A stretch of DNA of 64,000 bases from UBA5796 sp040752455 (GTDB lineage Bacteria > Chloroflexota > Anaerolineae > Anaerolineales > Villigracilaceae). Each line of letters starts with the position of its first letter. The stretch's first letter is position 1. The stretch is taken from positions 62,001 through 126,000 of the forward strand of contig JBMOMN010000009.1 of NCBI GenBank assembly GCA_049324115.1, in the 5' to 3' direction. The position numbers and the translations under genes were made by a program. Positions 1-8,275 of this stretch are shown here, piece after piece. Below the pieces are notes generated by a model. The model made no database searches and had not been told where the DNA came from. It saw only the letters and a program-made list of their open reading frames with translations.

Positions 1-426
1 GCCGTGCCGCGGGACGCCGACCCCGAAATCGCCTCGATCCCCGGCGTGAGGCTGGCGAACATTGACGACCTCGACACCCTGGTCAAGACCGGCCACCCGC
101 TGACCGCCTCCGTCTGCCGGGAGGTGGAGGCCATCGTGGATCAGGAACTCGACGGCTTTCGCCGTTGGTACACCGCCCGCCGCTGCGCGCCGCTCATCCG
201 GGCGCTGCACGAGAGGGCCGAGGCCATTTATCAGGGCGAAGTCGAACAAACCCTGCGGCGGTTGGGGCCGTTGACGCCGCGCCAGCAGCGCCTGGTGCAG
301 GCCCTGGGCAAAGCCATCGCCGCGAAGCTGCTCCACGAACCGACCGTCCGCCTGAGGGAGGCCTCGCCGGGCGAAGACCTTGCCGACACCCTCGCATTGG
401 TCCAGGACCTGTACGGCATCCGATGA
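1..426 (+). CDS. hemA: Glutamyl-tRNA reductase, C-terminal part (5' end outside window)
   Basis: The window opens inside this gene; about 141 C-terminal residues are visible. They match the helical dimerisation end of glutamyl-tRNA reductase: a V-x-L-x-x-IDDL segment followed by long helices with the R-x-x-P-L-I-R-A-L-x-x-x-A-E-x-I pattern. The enzyme reduces glutamyl-tRNA(Glu) to glutamate-1-semialdehyde, the first step of C5 tetrapyrrole synthesis. The catalytic Cys and NADPH domains lie upstream of the window. The stop TGA overlaps the ATG of the next gene (ATGA), so the two are translationally coupled. Recognition is from the C-terminal domain only. Confidence 0.82.
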   Translation, partial: AVPRDADPEIASIPGVRLANIDDLDTLVKTGHPLTASVCREVEAIVDQELDGFRRWYTARRCAPLIRALHERAEAIYQGEVEQTLRRLGPLTPRQQRLVQALGKAIAAKLLHEPTVRLREASPGEDLADTLALVQDLYGIR

Positions 427-1556
427 AACTCCCACCCTTCTCGAACCTCGGCAATTTCTTCCCGAAACTGCTCCCGCAAGCCGGGAAACCGCCCGCCGGA
501 AGCCGCCCTTTCCGGGTGGCGCAAATCGAAGTCACCAGCCGGTGCAGTACGGGCTGCGTCTTTTGCCCGCACGATGCCCTGTCCGGGCGCTGGGTGGAGG
601 GGGATCTGCCGCTGGAACTGTACCGCGACGCCATCGCGCCCCATCTGGGCTTATTCGAACTGGTCTATTTGCAGGGCTGGGGCGAACCGATGCTGCATCC
701 CGACTTGTGGGAGATGCTGGGCCTGGCCCAAGACAAAGGCTGCCGCACCGGATTTACGACCAACGGTTCCTGGCTGGAGGACGAACAGAACCGGCGCTTG
801 CTTGACCTGGGCGTGAACCTGATCTCGGTCTCCTTCGCCGGGACGGCCGCCCCCATCCACGAATCGCTGCGCACGAACTCCGAGTTTTCCAAATTGTGCC
901 GGAACTTCGAGCGGCTGGCGGCGCTCAAGAAACGGCGCGGGACGGATAAGCCCTGGCTGGAACTGCACTTCCTGATGACCCGCGCCAACCTGGACGAATT
1001 CCCCGCGCTGGTGGAGCTGGCCGCCTCCCTGGGCGCAGACGAGATGGTGGCGACCAACCTGACCTACGCCCCCTCCCCCGCCCTCGACCGGATGCGCGTC
1101 TTCGGCGAACAGCCGCGGAATGAAGACGTTGCGATCCTCGTTCAGGCCCGGCAAAACGCCGAACGGCTGGACCTGCCTCTGCGGGTCTACCCGCTGCAAA
1201 CCGAGCCGCGCACCCTGGTCTGCGACGCCGACCCGCTCAACACGGTCTACATCAACCACCGCGGCGAGGTCTCGCCCTGCGTCTACCTGGGGTTGACCGT
1301 CCAGGGGCGCATCCCGCGCTTTTATCACGGCGAGGCCCAGCCGTTCGACACGATCTCTTTCGGGAACGTCTCCGGCAGCCTGGAGCAGGTATTATCCGGC
1401 AAGGCCCGCCAGGCTTTCACGTCCGCTTTCGAACGCCGCAACGTGAGCAGCAGCCCGCTGGCGATATTCACCTACATGGCCGGCCGGGACGAAACCGCCG
1501 AACTGCCGCCTCCGCCCGTCCCCTGCCGGCATTGTTACAAGATGCTGGGGATTTAG
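423..1556 (+). CDS. Radical SAM protein with SPASM-like C-terminal cysteines
   Basis: A 377-residue protein. Near residue 40 it has C-x3-C-x2-C (CSTGCVFC), the cysteine set that binds the radical-SAM [4Fe-4S] cluster, followed by a GWGEP motif typical of the SAM-binding strand. The C-terminal third has further cysteines (CDADP, SPCVYL, CRHCYK) like the auxiliary-cluster region of SPASM/twitch proteins. I start it at the ATG overlapping the hemA stop; the frame stays open upstream, but there it only shadows hemA. Coupling to hemA suggests a role in tetrapyrrole or heme-related chemistry, but no specific reaction can be assigned. Heme-pathway (AhbC/AhbD/NirJ) or peptide-maturase relatives are both possible. 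Confidence 0.8.
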   Translation: MKLPPFSNLGNFFPKLLPQAGKPPAGSRPFRVAQIEVTSRCSTGCVFCPHDALSGRWVEGDLPLELYRDAIAPHLGLFELVYLQGWGEPMLHPDLWEMLGLAQDKGCRTGFTTNGSWLEDEQNRRLLDLGVNLISVSFAGTAAPIHESLRTNSEFSKLCRNFERLAALKKRRGTDKPWLELHFLMTRANLDEFPALVELAASLGADEMVATNLTYAPSPALDRMRVFGEQPRNEDVAILVQARQNAERLDLPLRVYPLQTEPRTLVCDADPLNTVYINHRGEVSPCVYLGLTVQGRIPRFYHGEAQPFDTISFGNVSGSLEQVLSGKARQAFTSAFERRNVSSSPLAIFTYMAGRDETAELPPPPVPCRHCYKMLGI

Positions 1557-1569
1557 CGTGCGGAAACCA

Positions 1570-2121
1570 TCAACGGGATAAAGCCACGGCCGGTTCAGCG
1601 ACCCGCCAACTGCCCTCCGGGAGTTGCAGGTCGTCCAGCCAGGCCAGGGCAGCCTGGTTCAGCAGGAAGCGGTCCGGCCCCTCCGGCCCGACGATGACCA
1701 GGGGGTGATTCAAATGGGCCGCGAAGTCCTCCAGCGGCTGCTCGCCAGACGCGCTTTGCCAGTCAGCCCGGTAGCCCATGACCACCAGGTCCAGCAGGTG
1801 CTGGCGGAAGCAGCGCGCCAGTTCGACCTGGTACAGGCCCTCGCACAGTTTGAACGCAACGTCGGTGAAATCCCCCAGCCTGGGGTCGTAAGCCTGGCGC
1901 AGTTCCAGTTCGAGCCGGGTGAGCAGTTCAGGCGTAACTGGCTGTGGCTCGCCGTCCCTGTTCAGCGACGGGTAGACCACGTCCCGGCGCAGGTTGTAGG
2001 GCGAGTCCAGCCAGTGGCAGATCGTCAACTGCCAGCCCTGCCTGCGCGCCAGGGCCAGCGCAAACTCGAACGCCCAGTCGTCGGTTTGGGCAAAGTGGGT
2101 GCATAATCCTATCTTTTTCAT
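1570..2121 (-). CDS. Universal-stress-protein-like (UspA fold) protein
   Basis: 183 residues. It starts with a hydrophobic strand and a CTHFAQTDDWAFEFALALA segment, has an LVVMGYRADW stretch in the middle and ends in a PLVIVGPEG strand, the order seen in UspA-like alpha/beta proteins. The start is ATG at 2121 because GAGGAGG sits 5 bases upstream; the in-frame upstream ATG at 2142 has no comparable ribosome site. It is the last gene of the Hmc/Dsr-like operon. The preceding cytochrome reading frame continues 194 nt into it, which is unusual. Function is probably stress- or redox-linked; the ligand is unknown. Confidence 0.6.
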   Translation of the reverse strand: MKKIGLCTHFAQTDDWAFEFALALARRQGWQLTICHWLDSPYNLRRDVVYPSLNRDGEPQPVTPELLTRLELELRQAYDPRLGDFTDVAFKLCEGLYQVELARCFRQHLLDLVVMGYRADWQSASGEQPLEDFAAHLNHPLVIVGPEGPDRFLLNQAALAWLDDLQLPEGSWRVAEPAVALSR

Positions 2122-3934
2122 GCGGTCCTCCTCGATCGTCAAATGAGACGGGTGACTGGCCCGTGAGGGTATGGCAGGCGCTGCAAAGCGCCAGTTCCGG
2201 CCTGGATTGCGCCAGCGCCTGCTGCTCGTGGCAGCCGAGGCAGCGGCCGTGCATGGCGTCTTTGTAAGGCAGCGCGGCCATGCTGAAGGCGGCCTGCCCC
2301 TCGCCCGGGACCATGTCCTCGTGGCAGTTCAGGCAAATCGTCCCGCTCAGGGCGGTGTGCTCCTCCCGGTCGTGGCATTCCAGGCAGCTTCCGTTCCCGC
2401 CCAGGGTCTGCCGGTGGAAATTGTGGTCGAAGATCGAAACCGGCCGGTAATATTCGGCGTGGCACGCCGAACAGGCCGTCGCCCTGTCTCCCGGCAAGTC
2501 CAGGTGGTGGCAATCCCGGCAGCCGCTTTCCCCGGCGTTCCCGTCCGCCAGCCGCTCCTGGTGCTCAAGGTGGGGAAAATTCACCGCGTAGCCGGACCTG
2601 TTCCCGTCAATTGTGAGCGCTTCCCACCCCATCGCGGCCGTTACCGGGATTTCCGGGGTCTGGGCTTTGAGCGACAGGACCGGCAACAGGAGGGCGATCA
2701 CGATCACGGCGAACCCGCTGCGACGGGCGGCCACGCCCCGTCCCCACGTATCCTGGATGGAAAACGCAGCCGCTCCCGGGAGCGATACTGCCGCCGCTTC
2801 CTTTCCCGGACCCTGGGCCTGCTTCCCGAAAAGGGGCAGGGTCTCGGCGAAAAGCAGGTACAGCAACGCCGCCGCAGCCGGGATGGCAAAGGCGATCAGC
2901 GTTTCTCCCAGCGACGGGACGTAGCGCGTGCCTTCCGCCCGGTACATGGTGAACAGGCTGAGCGACATGCGCTGGCTCACAATGCCCAGGATCACCAGCG
3001 CCGCGCCGGTCAGCAGTCCCTCGCGGCTCCGGCGAACCTTCCCGAAGTTGAACAGCACGATGGGGAGGAAGCCTCCCGCCACGATCTCAGCCAGGAACAG
3101 GAAACTTTGCCAGGAACCGTCCAGGGCGGCGGGCAACACGCCTCGCAGCCAGAGATCGCCCAGGCGCAGGGCCAGGTAAAGGCCCAGGGGCAGGACAGCT
3201 CCCCTCCCCAGCCGGGCCAGCAGGTCCAGGTCCAGGCCCCGCCCGAACCAGCGTTCGACGAAGAATCCCTCCACGATCAGGGCCGTCATCCCGGCCGCGA
3301 TGGCGCTGGTGAAGAACAGGTAGGGGAGCCACGGGCTGTACCAGAGCGGGTGGACCCGGTGGGGCATGATCAGGAACAGCGATCCCAGCGAGGATTGGTG
3401 CAGGGTCGAGAGCACGATCCCGGCGACGATCAGGGGCAGGGTCAGGCGGTGCAGCCAGCGGAGGAGCGTCCCGAACAACGGGCGGCGGAACCACGGGTGC
3501 TCCAGGATGACCGGGGAAAACTCCAGCACCAGCACCGAGAAATACAACATCACGCACCAGGCGATCTCGAACATCACCGAATGGTGCTGCCAGTTCAGGA
3601 CGGGCATGTAGATGTGCCAGGGCAGGCCCAGGTCGAAAATGAGCGAGACGATGAAGGAGCCGTAGCCCAGCAACGCGACCAGGATCGCCCGGCGCAGGAT
3701 GGGCCGGTAGCGCTCCAGGCGAAAAACGTAGACCATAGCCGCCAGGGTGAACCCGCCGCCCGCCAGGGCGACGAACACCAGCTTGAAGGCGATCCACAAC
3801 CCCCACGGGGCCGAGTCGTTCAGTCCGGTGGCCGCCCCAAGTCCGCCCGCAAAGCGGATGATGGAAGCGACCAGCCCGGCAAAGACGACCGCCCACAGCC
3901 CATCCTTGACCCAGGTACGGGTGGTTTCGCTCAC
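1928..3934 (-). CDS. NrfD/HybB-type membrane subunit fused to a hexaheme cytochrome c domain
   Basis: A 668-residue reading frame. Residues 10-390 hold about ten hydrophobic helices of the NrfD/HybB (DsrP, HmcC) family, which exchanges electrons with the quinone pool. After another membrane segment (VIVIALLLPVLSL), the part outside the membrane has six C-x-x-C-H heme sites: CRDCH, CSACH, CLECH, CLNCH, CLGCH and CSACH. In known Hmc and DsrMKJOP complexes these are two separate proteins, so this is a fusion. The GTG start overlaps the ferredoxin stop (GTGA). The last ~65 residues are Pro/Arg/Ala-rich, follow the final heme site and overlap the Usp-like gene; the native end may be near 2140 and a frameshift cannot be excluded. 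Confidence 0.8.
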   Translation of the reverse strand: MSETTRTWVKDGLWAVVFAGLVASIIRFAGGLGAATGLNDSAPWGLWIAFKLVFVALAGGGFTLAAMVYVFRLERYRPILRRAILVALLGYGSFIVSLIFDLGLPWHIYMPVLNWQHHSVMFEIAWCVMLYFSVLVLEFSPVILEHPWFRRPLFGTLLRWLHRLTLPLIVAGIVLSTLHQSSLGSLFLIMPHRVHPLWYSPWLPYLFFTSAIAAGMTALIVEGFFVERWFGRGLDLDLLARLGRGAVLPLGLYLALRLGDLWLRGVLPAALDGSWQSFLFLAEIVAGGFLPIVLFNFGKVRRSREGLLTGAALVILGIVSQRMSLSLFTMYRAEGTRYVPSLGETLIAFAIPAAAALLYLLFAETLPLFGKQAQGPGKEAAAVSLPGAAAFSIQDTWGRGVAARRSGFAVIVIALLLPVLSLKAQTPEIPVTAAMGWEALTIDGNRSGYAVNFPHLEHQERLADGNAGESGCRDCHHLDLPGDRATACSACHAEYYRPVSIFDHNFHRQTLGGNGSCLECHDREEHTALSGTICLNCHEDMVPGEGQAAFSMAALPYKDAMHGRCLGCHEQQALAQSRPELALCSACHTLTGQSPVSFDDRGGPHEKDRIMHPLCPNRRLGVRVCAGPGAQAGLAVDDLPLAGLALQPAPGRGLPVAEQGRRATASYA

Positions 3935-4728
3935 TTTTGCTCCTCGGTTGGTCGAGCCGACAGCCGCGCCTGGCGCGAGGCCTCCGCCTGGATCCGCCGC
4001 CCGATGATCCACAGGAGGCCGGTCATCAGCCCGGCGACGCCCAGGGCCACCGCCGGGACCTTCGACAGCCAGTCCCAGGTCAGTTCGGGCATCGGCGCTT
4101 CGCCGGGTTCCCCGTGATAGCCCAGGAAATCCAGCGGGACGTGGGAAATGTACATCACTGCCGCCCCGCCGATCTCATGTTCCCCATAGATTTTCGGAAG
4201 GTAGAGATGGGCGGCTTCCTGCAAACGCCGGCGCGCCAGGATGAGCAAGTCGCTCCTTTCGCCGAAAGTCAATACGCCTTCGGGGCAGGCCTCCACGCAG
4301 GCGGGCAGCTCCCCGTCCTTGAGGCGGTCGTAACACAGGCTGCATTTCCTGACGAGCGGCGCGGACGACTCCCACTCGTAGCGCGGGATGCCGAACGGGC
4401 AGGCCATCATGCAGTAGCGGCAGCCCATACACTTCCGGCTGTCGTACAGCACCACGCCTTCGGGCGTGCGGTACATCGCGCCCACCGGGCAGACCGAGAC
4501 GCAGGCCGGTTCGAGGCAGTGACGGCAGAACTTTCGCACGAACCCGCCCTCCGGGCTTTCGACGATCGAGGCCCAGCGCCGGGCCGACAGGCCATCCGGC
4601 GATTGCTGGGGAGCGACTTCCGCCGGGCCTAATCGGTTCGCTTCGACGCAAGCCTCCACACAGCGGTTGCAGCCCGTACAGCGGGTCACGTCAACCAGCA
4701 GGCCGACCTGTTTCGGGGTGCGGGTCAT
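3931..4728 (-). CDS. Four-cluster ferredoxin subunit (HybA/DsrO/HmcB-like) with C-terminal membrane anchor
   Basis: 265 residues with four sets of ferredoxin cysteines in the usual order for this family: CTGCNRC, CRHC...CVSVC, CMGCRYCMMAC and CSLC...CVEAC. It should carry four [4Fe-4S] clusters and pass electrons between the cytochrome domain and the NrfD membrane subunit. A hydrophobic helix near residues 225-245 (VALGVAGLMTGLLWIIG) anchors it. No twin-arginine signal is seen at the N-terminus, unlike many HybA/DsrO proteins, so its side of the membrane is open. Start is the ATG at 4728, which overlaps the upstream stop (ATGA) and follows GGAGGAAG. Confidence 0.85.
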   Translation of the reverse strand: MTRTPKQVGLLVDVTRCTGCNRCVEACVEANRLGPAEVAPQQSPDGLSARRWASIVESPEGGFVRKFCRHCLEPACVSVCPVGAMYRTPEGVVLYDSRKCMGCRYCMMACPFGIPRYEWESSAPLVRKCSLCYDRLKDGELPACVEACPEGVLTFGERSDLLILARRRLQEAAHLYLPKIYGEHEIGGAAVMYISHVPLDFLGYHGEPGEAPMPELTWDWLSKVPAVALGVAGLMTGLLWIIGRRIQAEASRQARLSARPTEEQK

Positions 4729-5429
4729 AGCTTCCTCCCTTGTGCGCCGTGGAGGGCCTGCGCCACCCGGCTGCCGCCCAGGGGTGTCAAGTGCCAGCCT
4801 GCTTCGGTCCCCAGGCGGATGAGCGGGAAGAGCACGCAATGGGAAATTTTAGTGAAAGGAACGAGCGCCACCAGCGCCATCCCGCCCAGGGTGTGGAAGA
4901 GCATCAGCCCGTCGTAGGGGATCGGGTTCCAGGCGCGCCCGGCCAGGTAGCCGGAGCCGAACAGGCCCAGGATGAGGAGCAGCAGCAGGTAATCGGCGGT
5001 CGTGCTCAAGCGCCGCGAACCGGCGGCGTAGAGCCGGTGGAATAAAATCGTCGCGGCCGCCAGGATCCCGGCCAGCGCCAGCGCGTCCAGGGCGGGTTTT
5101 GGAAGCGGCATCCAGGACAGGCCGGTATTGGCGCGCAGGATGTCGAGGTGGTTGCGCAGGAAGAGCGATACAGCCAGGAGGCTCAGATGCAGCCCGAAAG
5201 AGGCCAGGCTGTATCCCGCCCGGTTGCGGTGCAGTTTGCCGAACGGGACCAGCCAGGAGACCGTCTGGAGCGCAACCTGCCGGTAAGGGAGCTGCCGGAA
5301 GCCTGCGCGACGGACGGCTGCAAGGATATCCCAAGTCGTCAGCAGGACCAGGCGCAGCAGTCCAAGCAGCGCCAGCGCCAGCACGAAAAGGAAAACGGGG
5401 CCTTTGGCAAGGATCATCCAGGTCGGCAT
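4725..5429 (-). CDS. NarI/DsrM-like membrane cytochrome b subunit
   Basis: 234 residues, mostly hydrophobic, with about five to six transmembrane helices and conserved histidines in helices (FGLHLSLL, FLRNHLD, MLFHTLGG, ISHCVLFP), as in NarI, DsrM and HmcE, which bind two b hemes and exchange electrons with quinone. I choose the ATG at 5429; the GTG at 5447 lies upstream of the GGAGGT that is the obvious ribosome site for 5429. It sits between the DsrK-like and ferredoxin genes and overlaps the latter by 4 nt, so the operon is tightly coupled. Confidence 0.8.
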   Translation of the reverse strand: MPTWMILAKGPVFLFVLALALLGLLRLVLLTTWDILAAVRRAGFRQLPYRQVALQTVSWLVPFGKLHRNRAGYSLASFGLHLSLLAVSLFLRNHLDILRANTGLSWMPLPKPALDALALAGILAAATILFHRLYAAGSRRLSTTADYLLLLLILGLFGSGYLAGRAWNPIPYDGLMLFHTLGGMALVALVPFTKISHCVLFPLIRLGTEAGWHLTPLGGSRVAQALHGAQGRKL

Positions 5430-5465
5430 AATGAAAGAGACCTCCACATCGAAGGGTCGAACGGT

Positions 5466-6818
5466 TCAAAGTTCGATAGCGCGCAAAACCAGGTCGTGGA
5501 CGCCCACGATCTGGACCGGGAGTTTGTAATACGCAACCAGTTCGCGGAGCTGTTTCTTGCAATTCGCGCAAGGCGTGGCGACGATCTGCGCCCCGCTGGC
5601 CCGGATCTGCTCCGCTTTGAGTTTGCCCGAAACGCGCATACGGAAATCGTAAGTTTCGTCCAGCGAGACCAGCCCGCCGCCCCCGCCGCAGCAGTAATTT
5701 TCCCTGCCGTGCGGCTGCATTTCGACGAAATCCCCGACGAAACTGCGCAGCAACCGGCGAGGCTGGTCCACGATCCAGCCTGAGCGGGCGATGTTGCACG
5801 GATCGTGGTACGTGACCCGTTCAGTGACGGCGTCCTGCTTCAGCCGCAGCTTCCCCTCCCGGAGCGCCTGCCAGGTCAACTCCAGGATGCTGACCACCGG
5901 CAGCCCCCGGCCGTTGGCAAAGGCCGGCACGAACTGGCGCGCCGAACGGGCTGCGTGTCCGCATTCGCCGACCAGGATCTTCCGGGCTTGCAGGCGGTGG
6001 GCTTCCCCAACCAGTTTTTGGATGATGCGTTCCAGGACCCAGTCGTTGTAGAACAGGCCGTAATTGATACCGTCGTAATACTGCGAGCCGATCGTCCATG
6101 AAATGCCGGCGGCGTGCAAGACCGCCGCATTGCCCATGAGCGTATCGGCTTCCATCAGGTAATCACTGACCGCCGGGAAGAAGATGTATTCCGCCCCTGC
6201 CTGGTCTACGGGAAATTTCACCGCTTCATTTTTGGACTCGGAAATCTCATCTTGCAGGAATTCGAGGTTATCCAGGAGGGCTGGGAGCGGGATCGCCGAG
6301 GTGTTCCCGGTCGGACCTTCGAGCTGCTCCCGCACCGATACCACCAGCCCCTTTGGGGCGATGCCCGCTTCGCTCAGCACGTAGCGGCCCAAGCGGGCCA
6401 TCAAGCCGTGGTCAATACCCAGCGGGCAATCCAGCGAGCAGCGGCGGCAAGCCGTACAGCGGTAAAAGAGTTCGGCCATTTCGTCAATTTTGTCATTGCC
6501 CAGGCTGTTCCCGGATACCAAACGGTCGAGCCACCTGCCCGAAAAATGCTGCCGATAGACATCCAGCAGCAGGCCGGTCCGGTAGCAAGGCACATCCCGC
6601 GGATCGGACGATGCCTGGTAAACCTGGCAGCTCGCCGCGCAACGTCCGCACCGGGCCGTGACCCTGGCATACAGTTCGACCAGGAAGCGGTAATTGCTGT
6701 GGCTCAGGATGGCGGCAAAGGCCGCCAGGAATTTTTCCGCCCGCCGGTCGAAATCCGGGACTGCGGATGGCTCGATGTGAAATGGATACGGCTGGAGGGA
6801 GGGGAGCGTGTTCGTCAT
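5466..6818 (-). CDS. HdrD/DsrK/HmcF-like iron-sulfur subunit (CCG domain)
   Basis: 450 residues. The N-terminal half has two ferredoxin-type cysteine sets (CGRCAASCQ and CTACRRCSLDC). The C-terminal half has the heterodisulfide-reductase CCG signature (NYCCGGGGGLVSL) and a matching CANCKKQL motif, which bind the unusual catalytic [4Fe-4S] cluster. In HdrD and DsrK this subunit reduces a disulfide or passes cytoplasmic electrons to the membrane partner. No membrane helix is seen; it should sit on the cytoplasmic face bound to the DsrM-like protein. Start is the ATG at 6818 overlapping the regulator stop (ATGA). Confidence 0.87.
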   Translation of the reverse strand: MTNTLPSLQPYPFHIEPSAVPDFDRRAEKFLAAFAAILSHSNYRFLVELYARVTARCGRCAASCQVYQASSDPRDVPCYRTGLLLDVYRQHFSGRWLDRLVSGNSLGNDKIDEMAELFYRCTACRRCSLDCPLGIDHGLMARLGRYVLSEAGIAPKGLVVSVREQLEGPTGNTSAIPLPALLDNLEFLQDEISESKNEAVKFPVDQAGAEYIFFPAVSDYLMEADTLMGNAAVLHAAGISWTIGSQYYDGINYGLFYNDWVLERIIQKLVGEAHRLQARKILVGECGHAARSARQFVPAFANGRGLPVVSILELTWQALREGKLRLKQDAVTERVTYHDPCNIARSGWIVDQPRRLLRSFVGDFVEMQPHGRENYCCGGGGGLVSLDETYDFRMRVSGKLKAEQIRASGAQIVATPCANCKKQLRELVAYYKLPVQIVGVHDLVLRAIEL

Positions 6819-7384
6819 ATCTGTTGCCTGTCCGGTTCTTCCCGAAGTGGTGGTGGAGGCAGGATCATTACGGCAATGCCTGTCGCGTCGCCTGAACTGC
6901 GCCAACGATGGAAAGTATCGCAGGTGAAAGCCAGGCTGTCTCCGGGATTTAGCGCATACGTCTGTCCATTCAACTCAAGCTCGACCTGGCCGCAAAGGCA
7001 GAGGATGGAGTGGCGCCCTGGCGGCGGCGCATCAGCGCCGGGCCTGGGGATGTTCGGCGCGCAGCTCGCTGCTCCCGGCACGGCGACCAGGAGCTGGACC
7101 GCGCGTTCGGCAGGGTCCCCGGCCAGGCCGGACTCGTTGGCCCGCTGCAATACCACTGCCGGTTTGCAGACTTCCAGGAAGAGCGAACTGGGAGAAACGC
7201 CCAGGGCGTTCGCGATCTTGCACAGGGTCTCGATGTTGGGCGCGACTTCGCTGCGTTCGACCAGGCTGATGGTGTTGGCAGAAAGCCCGCAGCCCCGCGC
7301 CAGTTGCCTGAGCGTCAGCCCGGTGGATTTTCTCAGGTAGCGGATCTTGTTCCCGACAGTGCGCCAGGTTTCGGGGGAAGTCAT
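6815..7384 (-). CDS. XRE-type regulator with cupin domain, first gene of the redox operon
   Basis: 189 residues: an N-terminal helix-turn-helix (residues 8-65, with LRQLARGCGLSANTISLVE as recognition helices) and a C-terminal cupin beta-barrel (GQVELELNGQTYALNPGDSL). Such proteins bind a small ligand in the cupin and switch DNA binding. The start at 7384 is set by the promoter: an in-frame ATG at 7426 lies inside the -10 box and cannot be in the transcript. The gene is coupled to the Hmc/Dsr-like genes, so it is probably their autoregulated controller. A divergent paralogue begins at 7611. Confidence 0.82.
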   Translation of the reverse strand: MTSPETWRTVGNKIRYLRKSTGLTLRQLARGCGLSANTISLVERSEVAPNIETLCKIANALGVSPSSLFLEVCKPAVVLQRANESGLAGDPAERAVQLLVAVPGAASCAPNIPRPGADAPPPGRHSILCLCGQVELELNGQTYALNPGDSLAFTCDTFHRWRSSGDATGIAVMILPPPPLREEPDRQQI

Positions 7385-7424
7385 GGTTTTTGGGTCAACT
7401 CGATTTGTTCGATATGCTTGACCC

Positions 7425-7453
7425 ATTATACTAAATAAATTGATGATTGTAAA
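7425..7453 (-). promoter_or_regulatory. Sigma-70-type promoter of the redox operon
   Basis: On the minus strand TTTACA (7453-7448), 17 nt, then TATAAT (7430-7425). Transcription should begin near 7418, giving a leader of about 34 nt before the regulator ATG at 7384. It lies next to a 10-bp inverted repeat. Confidence 0.72.
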
Positions 7454-7458
7454 GTATT

Positions 7459-7496
7459 TTGGTTAAATACTTGAGTAAACACAGAGATTTAACCAA
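7459..7496. promoter_or_regulatory. Inverted repeat, candidate operator between the two XRE-cupin genes
   Basis: TTGGTTAAAT (7459-7468) and its exact complement ATTTAACCAA (7487-7496) are separated by 18 nt. The left arm is just upstream of the -35 box of the minus-strand promoter. The spacing would put the half-sites about two and a half helical turns apart. Which regulator binds is not known. Confidence 0.5.
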
Positions 7497-7526
7497 TCAA
7501 ATTGTATAATAATTAGATTTCGGGGG

Positions 7527-7544
7527 GTTGTTTTCCAGAACAAC
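7527..7544. promoter_or_regulatory. Inverted repeat, candidate operator of the plus-strand XRE gene
   Basis: GTTGTT-N6-AACAAC, perfect arms, 11 nt upstream of the -35 box of the plus-strand promoter. Size and symmetry fit a dimeric HTH regulator site. No second copy was seen next to the minus promoter. Confidence 0.45.
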
Positions 7545-7555
7545 ACCCGACTGGT

Positions 7556-7584
7556 TTGTCAAGCGGGCAGAAACAGGCTAGAAT
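7556..7584 (+). promoter_or_regulatory. Sigma-70-type promoter of the plus-strand XRE-cupin gene
   Basis: TTGTCA (7556-7561), 17 nt, TAGAAT (7579-7584), 26 nt before the ATG at 7611. Each box matches the consensus at 5 of 6 positions. Confidence 0.68.
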
Positions 7585-7610
7585 CACCTTAATCTGGAAA
7601 GGAAGCCGAC

Positions 7611-8222
7611 ATGGAAAACAAAGGATCGGTGGGAAGCAAATTGCGCGCGGTTCGGGAAGAACGGGGATTATCGCAACGCGAGCTGTCTCAACGCGCAGGC
7701 ATTTCGACCAATGCAGTGAGCCTGATCGAGCGGGACGAAAACTCCCCCAGCGTCTCCACGCTACAAAACCTGGCAGCAGCGCTCAATGTCAAGATGAGTT
7801 ATTTTTTCGATGACCACGCGCCGGCGCAGGTGTTACACGTCAAGGCGGGCAACCGTCCGGCCATCAGCAGCAAAGGGGTAAACATCGAGGGGCTGGACGG
7901 GAAATTGAACTACCAGGAGATGGAGCCTTTCCTGGTCACGCTGGAACCCAACTCAGGGAGCGGCGAAAGGCAGGTGGTGCATACCGGCCACGAACTGGTC
8001 TATTGCCTGTCAGGCAATGTGGAGTATTTGATTGACGGCCGGATCTATCCCCTCGAAAAAGGAGACTTCCTGCTGTTCGAAGCCCACCTGCCCCATTTGT
8101 GGCGCAATGTGAGCGGGGAAGAAGCCGTCATCCTTTTGGTCTTGCAAGCCACAGGACAGGCCGCCCAGTCGGTGGAGCGCCATTTTTCGGATTACCCGTC
8201 CCTGAAACATATCGGGAAATGA
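7611..8222 (+). CDS. XRE-type regulator with cupin domain (divergent copy)
   Basis: 203 residues. Residues 8-62 are a classical XRE helix-turn-helix (LSQRELSQRAGISTNAVSLI); residues 110-185 form a cupin barrel (VVHTGHELVYCLSGNVEYLI, then PLEKGDFLLFEAHLPH). This is the PuuR/SutR-like architecture. AAAGGA lies 9 nt upstream of the ATG. It shares domain order and length with the divergent regulator at 6815-7384 but differs widely in sequence. Likely role is control of itself, the neighbouring operon, or both; ligand unknown. Confidence 0.85.
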   Translation: MENKGSVGSKLRAVREERGLSQRELSQRAGISTNAVSLIERDENSPSVSTLQNLAAALNVKMSYFFDDHAPAQVLHVKAGNRPAISSKGVNIEGLDGKLNYQEMEPFLVTLEPNSGSGERQVVHTGHELVYCLSGNVEYLIDGRIYPLEKGDFLLFEAHLPHLWRNVSGEEAVILLVLQATGQAAQSVERHFSDYPSLKHIGK

Positions 8223-8275
8223 GTCCCGGCCGGGATCGGCTTTGCGGGGCAATGCGAAGGGGGTAAAATGGGATC

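Noticed and set aside
7505..7510. TATAAT on the plus strand as a -10 box
   Set aside because: No -35 match at the right distance; the TTGTCA/TAGAAT pair downstream is much better.
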